A stretch of 64,000 nt of DNA from Nitrospirales bacterium (GCA_029261355.1 JAJDBM010000038.1:1-64000); one strand, 5' to 3'; shown: positions 17,815 through 27,177, numbered from the stretch's first letter. The notes: generated from the letters alone by a model not told the origin. Made by a program: numbers and translations.

Positions 17815-18693
17815 ATGTCTAAGCCTAGTAAACGAAAAAATCCAGACGGGTCCAGACGAGCTCACCTCACCCCCTCCGCTCACGAGTCAAACCCGATGTC
17901 CCCGCTCGACATTGCATTACTTGTGCTTGTGGCAGCCGGAATCCTCTTAACTTCGTATCTGACCTACGTTGCGTGGTTTGAGGACCACCCCGCTTTTTGT
18001 GCTGAAGGATCAGGATGCGACCTCGTTCAGGCGAGTCGATGGTCGACGCTACTCGGAGTACCGATGGCCTTCTACGGCTGGCTCACCTACATCGTACTGG
18101 CAAATATGATCTGGAATGGTCGATCGAAATCTAGCAGTGGAAAACCGTTACTAATTGTCGCAGTTAGTGGCTTTGCTATCAGTGCCTACTTGACTATTGT
18201 CTCTGTCGTAGAGATTGAGGCAACCTGCCCGTACTGCCTTGCATCGTTTGCCATCATCACGACAATTATGGTCCTCTCGATTTTGCGGCGACCGTCTGAT
18301 TGGATCACCTCGGTCAAAGAGGCAACAGTCATCGCGCTGCTCATTGTTGGAGTGCTCCACGTACATTATAGCGGTCTATTCGATGCCGCTGCAGGTCCAG
18401 AAGACCCACAACTTCAGGCATTGGCCATTCATTTAGCCGACACAGGCGCAAAGTTTTATGGCGCCTACTGGTGCCCTCGCTGCCAGGAACAGAAAGCGGT
18501 GTTTGAGGCCTCAGCCATACGACTCCCCTACGTTGAATGCAGCTCTGGCGGACGCGGCAGTGCCCTGACCAAAGCCTGCGCCGCTGAAAAAATTAAAAGC
18601 TACCCCACATGGACGATTAAAGGCCAACGTTACACCGGCCTTCAAAATCCTCGCTCGCTCGCAGCATCTTCAGGATTTACCTGGAAGGATTAG
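17815..18693 (+). CDS. VKOR-thioredoxin fusion, disulfide-forming membrane protein
   Basis: This 292-residue protein has a vitamin K epoxide reductase-like membrane domain: loop cysteines Cys62 and Cys68, a conserved Ser near 74, and active-site CPYC at 138-141. It is fused to a periplasmic thioredoxin-like domain with YWCPRC (220-223). Bacterial VKOR homologues oxidise a DsbA-like partner and pass electrons to quinone; here the partner is built in. The arrangement is as in cyanobacterial VKOR. It lies after the Cu/Ag pump and before NnrS, consistent with envelope redox upkeep. There is an internal Met28, but the start at 17815 gives a plausible basic cytoplasmic tail. Confidence 0.85.
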   Translation: MSKPSKRKNPDGSRRAHLTPSAHESNPMSPLDIALLVLVAAGILLTSYLTYVAWFEDHPAFCAEGSGCDLVQASRWSTLLGVPMAFYGWLTYIVLANMIWNGRSKSSSGKPLLIVAVSGFAISAYLTIVSVVEIEATCPYCLASFAIITTIMVLSILRRPSDWITSVKEATVIALLIVGVLHVHYSGLFDAAAGPEDPQLQALAIHLADTGAKFYGAYWCPRCQEQKAVFEASAIRLPYVECSSGGRGSALTKACAAEKIKSYPTWTIKGQRYTGLQNPRSLAASSGFTWKD

Positions 18694-18780
18694 CTTGATC
18701 TTTCAGCCGTCTTATATTTCCTCCCAGACACATCCTCGCTTCGACAGCAACCATTCCCTGCGCATACGAGGCCTACGGCC

Positions 18781-19956
18781 ATGAGTGAGAAAATTGAATA
18801 CCAAGGGGCTGCGTTTTTTTCGTATGGATTTCGCCCATTCTTTTTCAGCGCAGCAATGTTTGCCGGCCTGGCCATTCCCACCTGGGTTCTTATTCTGAGT
18901 GGTGCCGCTGAAATACCATTTCTCTATGCACCACGCGAATGGCATATGCATGAAATGGTCTTCGGATTCCTGCCCTGCGTGATCACAGGATTCCTGCTCA
19001 CCGCTATTCCAAACTGGACCGACCGCCCTCCGCTGAGAGGCATGCCGCTTCTTTGCCTTTGGTCGATATGGCTGCTCGGTCGACTGGCCATGGCCATTCC
19101 GACCATTCCTCCTCTTTTGGCGGCTCTCGTAGACGGAGCCTTTTTGGTCCTGATAGCAGGAATGGTCTGGAGAGAGATTATTCTCGGCTCTGCCTGGAAT
19201 CGACTCCCGATTGGAATCGTCATCAGTCTCTATGCAGGGGGGAATATTTTCTTTCATACCTTGCTCTTAAACGATCTCGCCATAGACGTCCCAGCTCGAA
19301 TGGGGCTTGCTCTCATTATGCTCTTACTCGCACTCATAGGCGGGAAGGTCACTCCCAGTTTTACCGAAGACTTTCTAGACGAAAACGGTATAGGCAAACA
19401 ACCAGCGACTTTTTCTCAATTCGATGGTCTCTCAATCGCCCTTGTCGGAATGGCTGCCGTGGCTTGGACTCTTCAACCTCAGGCGGTAGGAACTGGCTAC
19501 GCATTGGTAGCAGCTGGATTAATCAACCTTGCCCGCTTAGGACGATGGTATGGCTGGACCACTTGGCGAGAACCCTTAGTGCTGATTCTGCATATCGGTT
19601 ATGGATGGCTAGCTCTGGCCCTCCTGATTCTTGGATCATCCATTCTTGGTGTGGGCTTCCCTCTTGAAGATGCGGTGCACGCACTCACCACAGGAGCCGT
19701 GGGCGTCATGACATTAGCGGTGATGTCCCGAGCCAGTCTGGGCCATACCGGAAGAATGAAGCATGCGGGTCCTTTGACAGTCTTGATCTACATTCTCGTG
19801 AACTTAGGATCCATATTACGGGTCGTTGGTCCAAGCCTTCCTCTTTCAGGTAATCTGATGCTCGACTTATCGGCATTCTGTTGGAGCGGGGCATATATAC
19901 TCTTTGTCGTTAGCTACGGGCCCATACTTTTTAGGCCAAGTCTAGACGAGGCCTAG
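18781..19956 (+). CDS. nnrS: NnrS family membrane protein
   Basis: This 391-residue protein has about twelve transmembrane helices. The NnrS signature is clear: FFSYGFRPFFF near the start, then REWHMHEMVFGF and GFLLTAIPNW, and later histidines in HIGYGWLALAL, HALTTGAVGVMTLAVMSRASLGHTG. NnrS is a heme- and copper-containing protein linked to protection against nitric oxide stress, usually regulated with denitrification genes. No nitrite or NO reductase genes are nearby here; the neighbours are redox and metal genes. No clear ribosome site. Confidence 0.85.
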   Translation: MSEKIEYQGAAFFSYGFRPFFFSAAMFAGLAIPTWVLILSGAAEIPFLYAPREWHMHEMVFGFLPCVITGFLLTAIPNWTDRPPLRGMPLLCLWSIWLLGRLAMAIPTIPPLLAALVDGAFLVLIAGMVWREIILGSAWNRLPIGIVISLYAGGNIFFHTLLLNDLAIDVPARMGLALIMLLLALIGGKVTPSFTEDFLDENGIGKQPATFSQFDGLSIALVGMAAVAWTLQPQAVGTGYALVAAGLINLARLGRWYGWTTWREPLVLILHIGYGWLALALLILGSSILGVGFPLEDAVHALTTGAVGVMTLAVMSRASLGHTGRMKHAGPLTVLIYILVNLGSILRVVGPSLPLSGNLMLDLSAFCWSGAYILFVVSYGPILFRPSLDEA

Positions 19957-20061
19957 CCACATGCCCGATAATAGACAAATCACGTGAACGGACAATAATC
20001 TAGGATGACGCATCTTCAGTAGAAATGTCTTCCCAAAAACTGGATTACTAGCACATTGCCT

Positions 20062-21093
20062 ATGCTGAAACCTCCTCACTCTGTCTTATTGAGAATATTA
20101 GGATACTTCCTCCTCTTTGGAATCTCGACTTCCTTTTTTGGAGGAAACTGTTTTGCTTTGACAATCCTTGAACCGGCTCATGCCAGCACCTTTCACCCGG
20201 GCCAACACCTTACCGTTCGCTTAGACCCGCATGACCTTGATGACCTCACGCAGACAAAATTCTTTTGGTATGGCGAACAAGAAGACATGCTCGAGGAATC
20301 ATCGATGGAAAACCTTGCGGGTGTGTTCACCAAGAACGAGACACCTCCGTTTGGTGGGAAGATCTTCATTCCCAAGACAACCATTGGGCAACTACGCCTC
20401 CTGGCTATCGGGAAAAAGGAGGGAGCACAATTTGGTAAAGATGATTGGGCAATTTTCGATGAAGTGTTGCTCAAGATTGAACCGAAAGCAGAACTCGTCC
20501 GAATTGATTTTCAAACTCAGAAGCCCTTGGCTTTTGGACGAGCAACCATAGCCGTTTACGACAAGGTTGATTTTCTTGGGACCATCTTCAAACTCCCGGT
20601 TGTTGGCATTTTTGCTGATGGCGTCACACGGTCAATTCGACTTCACACGTCCGGCACCACCTACCACTCGTCAAATGAAACGGTAGCAATCATCAATCCT
20701 GATGGCCTCTTACGATTGCTCGGAAATGGGACCACAATGATCACCGCGAAAAATCGTGAAAAAAAAGGGACCATTGAAGTCATCGTCGAAGTCAAAGATG
20801 ACCCAAATGAATCACCGGTAGCCGATCCAGGCACCACTCAAACAGCTCGTGCTGGCTCTCGAGTCCTACTGAATGGATTAAGAAGTTATGATCCCGAAGG
20901 AGGCTCTCTTCAATTTTACTGGTCGCAAGTTGGCGGAAGTAAAATTCCCCTTCTTGATCCCTACTCAGGGAAAGCCACCTTCCTCGCCCCTCGGGTTGAA
21001 AAGACCCGCACCTTTCAATTCAAACTTCATGTTACTGACATACAAGGGGCCGATAGTTTTCCAGCTTTTGTGGATATCATCATCGAGCCTTGA
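20062..21093 (+). CDS. Exported protein with Ig-like/PKD-like domains
   Basis: This protein of about 343 residues has a signal peptide (through GGNCFALT) and a middle beta-rich part. A bacterial Ig-like stretch follows (TSGTTYHSSNETVAIINPDG, GTTMITAKN), and then a PKD/REJ-like C-terminal domain (PVADPGTTQTARAGSRVLLNG, SYDPEGGSLQFYWSQ). These are extracellular binding or spacer folds; no catalytic motif is visible. A TTG six bases upstream is an alternative start. It follows nnrS by about 100 bases and could be co-transcribed. Function unknown. Confidence 0.6.
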   Translation: MLKPPHSVLLRILGYFLLFGISTSFFGGNCFALTILEPAHASTFHPGQHLTVRLDPHDLDDLTQTKFFWYGEQEDMLEESSMENLAGVFTKNETPPFGGKIFIPKTTIGQLRLLAIGKKEGAQFGKDDWAIFDEVLLKIEPKAELVRIDFQTQKPLAFGRATIAVYDKVDFLGTIFKLPVVGIFADGVTRSIRLHTSGTTYHSSNETVAIINPDGLLRLLGNGTTMITAKNREKKGTIEVIVEVKDDPNESPVADPGTTQTARAGSRVLLNGLRSYDPEGGSLQFYWSQVGGSKIPLLDPYSGKATFLAPRVEKTRTFQFKLHVTDIQGADSFPAFVDIIIEP

Positions 21094-21329
21094 GCTCAGA
21101 TCTCGTCGCCCATGCCTGAGCGCTGTAGCGCTTTCACCCTTCGTAGCCACTTCGGCGAAGTAGAGCCGGCGAACATGCGTGAAGCACATCTCGTGGGAAA
21201 AACCCAGAACGTTCTTTTCACAACATACGTGATATGTGAGCTTCTTCTACGAGCGACAAGCAACCAACCATGAGAAATGGTCACAAAGTCACAGTACCTA
21301 TCACTGTCTGAATAAAATGAAGATAAAGA

Positions 21330-21368
21330 CATCGACACCCCCTGCCATCCAAGCAAGGGATGTCGATG
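21330..21368 (-). terminator. Stem-loop downstream of the FKBP gene
   Basis: CATCGACA (21330-21337) pairs with TGTCGATG (21361-21368), and the stem can be extended inward by CCCT/AGGG past a mismatch. It lies 15 bases beyond the stop of the minus-strand isomerase gene, with a T-rich stretch following on that strand. A reasonable terminator. The rest of 21094-21382 holds no gene. Confidence 0.5.
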
Positions 21369-21382
21369 AGTATTGGAACGGA

Positions 21383-21928
21383 TTAAGGAGTTGTGCTCGC
21401 GGCTTCGACATCTAAAATTGTAACATCGAAGGTGAGGGTCTTCCCGGCCAAAGGATGGTTGAAATCTAAGACGACAACTTGCTCTTTCACCTCGGTCACT
21501 TTCGGATGTACCACACGGCCCTGAGCATCTTGCCCCTGAAGGGTCGCGCCAACTTTTCTGGCTTCAGCAGGGATTTTGTCTATCGGAACTTCTTGAATGG
21601 CTTTTGGATTTAGCGCACCATACGCTTGATCGGGACCAACCGTGACCTGTTTTGTCTCACCTTTTTTCATGCCCTCAAGAGCGGCTTCCAACCCGGGAAT
21701 GATTTGGTGCTGGCCTTGAGTAAATTTCAAAGGCTCCTTGCCCACATTGGTGTCAACGACATTTTTGTCTTCCAACGTTAGAGTATATTCCATTGAGATA
21801 GTTTTCCCTTCAGACACCATCATGGATCCGTCACCTTCTGCGACTTCAGCTTGCACTAAAGTCGCAAGGGGAACAGCGAGAAAAAATAAACAACATACAG
21901 CCTTAATGGCCAGGGCTTGCAATGCCAT
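21383..21928 (-). CDS. Exported FKBP-type peptidyl-prolyl isomerase (SlyD-like)
   Basis: This 181-residue protein has a signal peptide (to TLVQAEV) and an FKBP domain with a SlyD-like insert. Key parts are ISMEYTLTLEDKNVVDTN, GQHQIIPGLEAALEGMKKGE, VGPDQAYGALNPKAIQEVP and DFNHPLAGKTLTFDV. It catalyses cis-trans proline isomerisation, probably in the periplasm, where it would aid folding. The signal sequence is unusual compared with cytoplasmic SlyD, and the His-rich metal-binding tail of E. coli SlyD is missing. A GGAGG-like ribosome site precedes the ATG. Confidence 0.88.
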   Translation of the reverse strand: MALQALAIKAVCCLFFLAVPLATLVQAEVAEGDGSMMVSEGKTISMEYTLTLEDKNVVDTNVGKEPLKFTQGQHQIIPGLEAALEGMKKGETKQVTVGPDQAYGALNPKAIQEVPIDKIPAEARKVGATLQGQDAQGRVVHPKVTEVKEQVVVLDFNHPLAGKTLTFDVTILDVEAASTTP

Positions 21929-22137
21929 GAGATACGTCCTCCGTCTAAAAAAAATAAAAATCGCGTAGACTGGAAAAGATCGTGATGCGAGGAGTGAGAA
22001 AAAGCGAACGAATCCAGACTAAGAACGATGTAACTACAATTAATTTATCAGATTATTCTGTGTATGGCTATGTAGGATAATGAGGGCAGGTCAGAAGGCC
22101 GTCACATAAGCTGACTCACGGAATCAACCAGATAAAC

Positions 22138-22554
22138 ATGAAGATCCGACTGCCTTTGCCTCATTGTAAAGGGCACTATAACACCATGGATAACAAAGGT
22201 ATTTCCGTCTACTCGTACGCTATTCCTTCTCTTATTCCTCAAGAAATCTTGGCTATTGCCGCGATCTTTATATATAGTTCTGGTCTTGAGTTCATTGCTG
22301 TTTTATGTTTTGTTTTGCTATTTCCCTCATTATTTACCCCAGGGCAGCATGTAATACAATCGAGCTTGATTCAGCAGGGTCCTTCGCATTTGCGAACAAC
22401 AGTATTTAGCTTGGTGCAGATATTTGGCCTGATTGGTTACGCTTCATATTTGGCTGCTTTAACGATAAAGCAGGTCGGAGTCAACTCACCTGAAAATATC
22501 TTTTTTCACCTAGCAGTACTAAGTATTTTGGAATTTTTCTCACTCTACTTTTAA
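22138..22554 (+). pseudogene. C-terminal remnant of an MFS-like transporter
   Basis: A 138-codon frame with about three hydrophobic helices contains the segment FTPGQHVIQSSLIQQGPSHLRTTVFSLVQIFGLIGYA. This resembles the last third of 12-helix major facilitator transporters; the rest of such a protein is absent. No ribosome site is seen. The DNA is visibly richer in A+T than its surroundings, as is the following acetyltransferase gene, suggesting a transferred segment that has since been truncated. Confidence 0.45.
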
Positions 22555-22605
22555 TAAAGAAAAACTCCTTATTCACGAACTCTATTGTTGGAGAGTAAGA
22601 TCGCA

Positions 22606-23148
22606 ATGGTCTCTGAGGTATTTCTTTCTACAGAAAGACTTTTTATAAGGAAAGTAACACGAGATGACACCCTTATTCTTCGGGATTATTATCTTCGCAA
22701 CAGAGAGCATTTTCGACGATGGGAGCCATTAAGAGACGACACCTTTTACTCGATTGAGGGAACTACTTCACGCATAGATGGCATTCAAGAGCAAATGCTG
22801 CAAGGAAGCTCTCTTTATCTCGTAATATTTCTTAATGAGGCATTGGTTGGTAACTGTAATCTAACCAATATCGTAAGAAGCCCGTTTGAGGCATGCAATT
22901 TGGGTTTCTCCGTTGATACTACTAAACAGGGTAATGGAATCATGTATGAAGGGCTCAGATGTATTCTGAAGTATACATTTGAATCTATGCGTCTACATCG
23001 AGTTATGGCAAATTACAAGCCTGATAATTTACGTAGTGCTGCACTATTACAAAGGCTAGGGTTTGAGAAAGAAGGATTTGCAAGGGAGTATTTAAAAATC
23101 AACGGCAAATGGGCTGATCATGTCTTAACTTCTCTGATTGCTAAGTAG
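22606..23148 (+). CDS. GNAT N-acetyltransferase, RimJ/RimL type
   Basis: This protein of about 180 residues has the GNAT order: LSTERLFIRKVTRDD start, LVGNCNLTNI strand, GFSVDTTKQGNGIMYEGLRCIL (acetyl-CoA loop region), MRLHRVMANYKPDNLRSAALLQRLGFEKEGFAREY. It would acetylate an N-terminal or small-molecule amine; RimJ/RimL modify ribosomal proteins, but many homologues act elsewhere. The ATG at 22606 with GGAGAG upstream is preferred over a TTG at 22585. It shares the A+T-rich composition of the MFS remnant just upstream. Confidence 0.8.
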   Translation: MVSEVFLSTERLFIRKVTRDDTLILRDYYLRNREHFRRWEPLRDDTFYSIEGTTSRIDGIQEQMLQGSSLYLVIFLNEALVGNCNLTNIVRSPFEACNLGFSVDTTKQGNGIMYEGLRCILKYTFESMRLHRVMANYKPDNLRSAALLQRLGFEKEGFAREYLKINGKWADHVLTSLIAK

Positions 23149-23476
23149 ATTAAATGACCATACTTGCCTGCACGTGCAAGGCTTTGTCAATTTAACGTAC
23201 GGCAACCCCAATGGAACGGGATGCCACACTCGGTTTAAGCACACACCGAGGCCATTCAAGTCTGAAACGACTGTGCACTCTAATGCCGATAGTGCACCGC
23301 CTGAAGGAGCTGAGAGGTGACATCAGGAATCTGAATAAGGGCATAAGTCGAGACGCTCTTCCAATAGGCGCACCTCAAACATAATAGGTACCACCATCTA
23401 CTATAATGACCTAGCGTTTCGGATATCGCCAGATAAAATTACTAAAAAACTCTATACCTTACGAAAAGAGGCTACT
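23149..23476. other. Gene-free stretch with inverted repeat
   Basis: No coding frame is convincing here. A perfect dyad GTGCACT (23273-23279) / AGTGCAC (23291-23297) with an 11-base spacer is the only clear structure. It lies at the edge of the A+T-rich patch and could be a terminator, an operator or part of a transfer boundary. Confidence 0.3.
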
Positions 23477-24502
23477 GTGGATTCGGTCACTCAACTCGCA
23501 CTCGGAGCGGCTGTAGGCGAAGCCACTCTGGGACGAAAATGCGGCAACAAAGCTATTTGGTGGGGCGGGGTCTGCGGCACGATTCCAGACCTCGATGTCT
23601 TTATCCCCTTTAGTGATCCAGTGACAGCGTTCATATCCCATCGATCATTTTCTCACTCTTTATTCACGTTCACTCTACTCACTCCGTGTCTGGTGTGGAT
23701 AATCTGTCGTCTCCATCCACAAGTCGCTGAATACAAAAGAAGATGGATGGTTGGAGTCTACCTCGCATTAGCCACCCATGCCCTCCTAGATAGTTTCACA
23801 GCATATGGCACACAACTCTTCTGGCCCATCTCCTCTCATCCAATCATGTGGTCCACCATTTTCATCATTGACCCTCTCTACACCGTACCCCTCTTAGTGG
23901 GTGTGGTTGTCGCACTTGTCATGAGTCGAGGGAAGGGACTTGGACATACGGCAAATAACGTTGGATTGATCGTGAGTACGTTGTATTTATCGTGGACTTT
24001 CATAGCTAAGTTTCATGTCGAACATTTCGCTCAAGAACAGCTAGCAACTCAACAGGTCTCCTATGCACACATGCTCGTCCAGCCAACTCCTCTCAACACA
24101 CTTCTCTGGCGGATTTTGATTATGAAAGAGAGGGGCTACGCAGAAGGCTATTATTCGATCGTGAATCAACAGACTGACATTCACCTCACACATTACTCAA
24201 GTGACGTCCAATTCCTAGACACACTCATGGATCATGAACCGGTCCAAGGCCTTCGTTATTTCACGCAAGGATTCTGGGGAATCAACCAAGACAACAACCT
24301 CATCGTCATTTCCGATCTTCGAATGGGCATGGAACCAAACTATGCATTTAGCTTTACTGTTGGAAAAAGCCAGAAACCAGTCATTTCCCCAGTTGCAAGC
24401 GAACAACGAGCCTCGACAACAAACTGGGGACAAGTGCTTCCCTGGGTTTGGCAGCGAATATGGGATTCATCCGTCAAACGCCCCATCGACATTCACAAGT
24501 AA
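23477..24502 (+). CDS. YdjM/DUF457-family membrane-bound metal-dependent hydrolase
   Basis: This 341-residue integral membrane protein has an N-terminal MDSVTQLALGAAVGEATLG and the metal-ligand motifs of the family: IPDLDVF, SHRSFSHS and ATHALLDSFTAYGTQLF. The family is predicted to be a membrane-embedded metallo-hydrolase related to phospholipase C; in E. coli ydjM is SOS-induced. The C-terminal 140 residues form a soluble domain. The start is GTG at 23477 with AAGAGG upstream. Substrate unknown. Confidence 0.8.
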   Translation: MDSVTQLALGAAVGEATLGRKCGNKAIWWGGVCGTIPDLDVFIPFSDPVTAFISHRSFSHSLFTFTLLTPCLVWIICRLHPQVAEYKRRWMVGVYLALATHALLDSFTAYGTQLFWPISSHPIMWSTIFIIDPLYTVPLLVGVVVALVMSRGKGLGHTANNVGLIVSTLYLSWTFIAKFHVEHFAQEQLATQQVSYAHMLVQPTPLNTLLWRILIMKERGYAEGYYSIVNQQTDIHLTHYSSDVQFLDTLMDHEPVQGLRYFTQGFWGINQDNNLIVISDLRMGMEPNYAFSFTVGKSQKPVISPVASEQRASTTNWGQVLPWVWQRIWDSSVKRPIDIHK

Positions 24503-24729
24503 TAAGGCTGTAAAATATGAGAATGGGTAAGCAAGGAGAATACCTACTCGATACACCTCTATAAAGACGAAATACTTATTTATACAGCATAGTCATTGTG
24601 TGTCATTCGTGGCCCAAACAAACAACTTACAATGAAAACAGTCAGATCTCAGCCTTCATATAGTTGACAGTAGCATGTGATCCTGACAATTTAGACCGTT
24701 GAGTATTCACACACATAAGGAGTGCAACG

Positions 24730-25482
24730 ATGGGAAATAAACTTGCGGGAAAAGTCGCAGTTATTACTGGAGGAAACAGTGGCATAGGATTAGCCACCGC
24801 CAAACTCTTTCAAACTGAAGGTGCCACGGTGGTCATTACTGGTCGAAGACAAGAAGCCGTTAATAGTGCAGTGAAAGAAATTGAAGGGAGTAGTATTGGA
24901 TTCGTCTCTGATGCGGGAAATATGACTGACATTCAAGCGTTGTATGAAAACATACACACAAAAATTGGGAAGATTGATGTGCTCTTCCTCAATGCCGGGG
25001 TCGCCACATTTGGACCATTCACTTCGATGGATGAAGCGACATTTGACCAAATGGTCAATGTGAACTTCAAAGGTCTATTCTTTAATGTGCAAAAAGCCCT
25101 GCCGTATCTGAACGAAGGCGCTTCTGTTGTTTTCAATTCATCAATCGCTGATCAAAAAGGATTCCCAGCAACCAATGTCTATGCTGCGACCAAAGCCGCC
25201 GTCCGCAGCCTTGCAAGAACCTTGGCGGGAGAATTGTTTGAACACAAGATCCGAGTCAACTCAATTGCGCCTGGCCCAATCGATACCCCAATCTTTGATA
25301 AGCTCGGATTCCCTGAAGGTGCATCGGGAGAAATAAAAGAAGGATTTGCAAAAGAGAATCCCATGAAACGCATGGGGACATCGGAAGAGATCGCAAAAGC
25401 CGCTCTGTTTCTTGCCTCAGATGACTCCTCATACATCATGGGAATTGACCTCACGGTCGATGGCGGAATGACGCAACTATAA
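24730..25482 (+). CDS. Short-chain dehydrogenase/reductase
   Basis: This 250-residue classical SDR is complete. It has the dinucleotide-binding TGGNSGIG (13-20), NAG (88-90), catalytic Ser138 and Tyr151-x3-Lys155, and PGPIDTP after the active site. GRR after the second strand favours NADP(H). It reduces or oxidises a carbonyl/hydroxyl substrate that cannot be named from sequence. A good ribosome site (AAGGAG) precedes the ATG. The dienelactone-hydrolase gene follows 90 bases downstream on the same strand and may share a transcript. Confidence 0.88.
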   Translation: MGNKLAGKVAVITGGNSGIGLATAKLFQTEGATVVITGRRQEAVNSAVKEIEGSSIGFVSDAGNMTDIQALYENIHTKIGKIDVLFLNAGVATFGPFTSMDEATFDQMVNVNFKGLFFNVQKALPYLNEGASVVFNSSIADQKGFPATNVYAATKAAVRSLARTLAGELFEHKIRVNSIAPGPIDTPIFDKLGFPEGASGEIKEGFAKENPMKRMGTSEEIAKAALFLASDDSSYIMGIDLTVDGGMTQL

Positions 25483-25572
25483 AAGAATGATAAAAATGGG
25501 AGATCGCTGACCAGGCCATCTAGGAACAACAACACATTTGCCGACTTTTGTCTTCAGGGAAGGGGACTATTT

Positions 25573-26325
25573 ATGATACTGGCAGATACCGAGACCGTTG
25601 ATCTTTCTACAGCAACGGGCCCGATGCGCAGCTACATGTTTCGACCAGTTGCTGAAGGCCGGTATCCCGGTATTGTGCTGTATTCGGAAATTTATCAAGT
25701 CACAGGACCCATACGACGGATTGCAGCCTTCCTAGCTGGTCATGGATTCATGGTGTTGGTTCCTGAGGTGTATCATGAACTGGAACCCTTGGGTACCGTC
25801 CTCAACTACGATAAACCTGACACCGACCGTGGCAATCAACACAAAATTACTAAGCCGCTCTCAAGCTACGATAGTGATTCGCGTGCGGCGTTAGACTTCC
25901 TCCACACCTTTGCACATTGCACAGGAAAACTTGGAGTCATGGGGATTTGCCTTGGAGGTCATTTAGCCTTCCGCGCGGCCATGAACCAGGATGTGCTCGC
26001 TGGAGTATGTTTTTACGCTACGGATATCCATACAAGAAGCTTAGGAAAAGCCCCCCCCGACAATACTCTAGACCGAGTTGGGGAAATTAAAGGGGAGTTA
26101 CTCATGGGGTGGGGACGCCAAGACCCACATATTCCCCAAGAAGGACGTGCGAAAATCTACAAAGCCCTCACAGACAATGAGGTACTTTTTCAGTGGCATG
26201 AGTTTAATAACGCGCATGCGTTTATGCGCGATGAAGGCCATCGCTATGACCCAGCCAGCACTCAGATTAGCCAAAGCATGATTCTGGAATTGTTTAAACG
26301 GAAGTTAGGTGGAGGTGACCTTTAA
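25573..26325 (+). CDS. Dienelactone hydrolase family protein
   Basis: This 250-residue alpha/beta-hydrolase has a cysteine nucleophile in GICLGGH (Cys126), Glu39 in YSEIYQ as in carboxymethylenebutenolidase, a candidate acid in GRQDPH and a His in NNAHAF. The Cys-Asp-His triad is that of dienelactone hydrolases, which open lactone rings in aromatic degradation. No other aromatic degradation genes are nearby, so the real substrate is open. It is co-oriented with the upstream SDR gene. Confidence 0.85.
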   Translation: MILADTETVDLSTATGPMRSYMFRPVAEGRYPGIVLYSEIYQVTGPIRRIAAFLAGHGFMVLVPEVYHELEPLGTVLNYDKPDTDRGNQHKITKPLSSYDSDSRAALDFLHTFAHCTGKLGVMGICLGGHLAFRAAMNQDVLAGVCFYATDIHTRSLGKAPPDNTLDRVGEIKGELLMGWGRQDPHIPQEGRAKIYKALTDNEVLFQWHEFNNAHAFMRDEGHRYDPASTQISQSMILELFKRKLGGGDL

Positions 26326-26361
26326 TTTGCTGTAAACACAGAAGGGGAAAAGTAATATCTC

Positions 26362-26378
26362 CTCAATGGAACATTGAG
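26362..26378. terminator. Compact hairpin between convergent genes
   Basis: CTCAATG and CATTGAG form a perfect seven-pair stem with a three-base loop, abutting the stop codon of the minus-strand nuclease-like gene. It could terminate both converging transcripts, though neither side has a strong U-run. Confidence 0.45.
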
Positions 26379-27134
26379 TTAACGAATGAGGCTATTCTCG
26401 ATCCGATATTCAATATCTATGTTTGTAACAAACTGATCAAGATATGCGTCAATCTCCCGCATAGTCTCTTTTGTGGAGCAACCAGAGTTGAGGTGAATTG
26501 AAAGATAAAGTATTCGTCTTAGATATTCTTCCTTCCGATACTCCGTGAGCTGCGTTTCTGCCTTGCGGACGGTACTATCTATCTTGCATGTCAGAGAATC
26601 AGATAAAAAATGCTCCACATCAGTCATCGATATCTTCTCATCCAGGAAATCCTCCACCTCACCATCAGGAAAATGTGAAGGAACAAGTGTTTCTGCTAAT
26701 TCAGACTTTTCATAATCAGATACTCTGACACACTTTGCTTCAAGTAAAGCCTCCCCTAAAATTCCTACTCCGTATAAGTCTGGAGTCTTATGGCCCGGTT
26801 CTTCGGGAATAAAGTGGACCTTAGTGTATCCTTGTTGTTTCAAAAATACATGACCTCTTGCCTCGTGAAACACTTCGAATAGTTGAGAGTACCAACCCCA
26901 CTCGTCTCTACTTGCCACATATGGAATTGCTTTTCTCTTGATCGCAGTCCAATCAATCATATCCATTAGGCTAAAGCAATTCTCTAATTCTAAAAAATAG
27001 AGTTCAGGCTGCTGCCTAATAAGTATAGCCAAGGTCTCTTTACGTTGAAAGTAGTTGTTCCGATTTGAACGATCACTACTAACGTAAAGTTCCCATATTC
27101 GGGGAAATGTCTGAGACCAAGAGAGAGTTTCCAT
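26379..27134 (-). CDS. Orphan PD-(D/E)XK nuclease-like protein
   Basis: This 251-residue protein has no recognised family name. It contains a helix with Glu91 (FEVFHEARGHVFLKQQGY), a PD pair at 118-119 (KTPDLYGVG) and E-A-K at 132-134 (LLEAKCVR). That is the PD-x12-E-x-K spacing of the PD-(D/E)XK phosphodiesterase fold. The rest is helical and charged. No methyltransferase, helicase or toxin-antitoxin partner lies beside it; fumarase is upstream and a convergent hydrolase gene downstream. It may be a nuclease of a defence or repair type, or a degenerate binding version. The start lacks a clear ribosome site. Confidence 0.55.
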   Translation of the reverse strand: METLSWSQTFPRIWELYVSSDRSNRNNYFQRKETLAILIRQQPELYFLELENCFSLMDMIDWTAIKRKAIPYVASRDEWGWYSQLFEVFHEARGHVFLKQQGYTKVHFIPEEPGHKTPDLYGVGILGEALLEAKCVRVSDYEKSELAETLVPSHFPDGEVEDFLDEKISMTDVEHFLSDSLTCKIDSTVRKAETQLTEYRKEEYLRRILYLSIHLNSGCSTKETMREIDAYLDQFVTNIDIEYRIENSLIR

Positions 27135-27177
27135 AGACAGAAAAGCTTCTAACTAATTCCTCATTAACCTTATTTCT

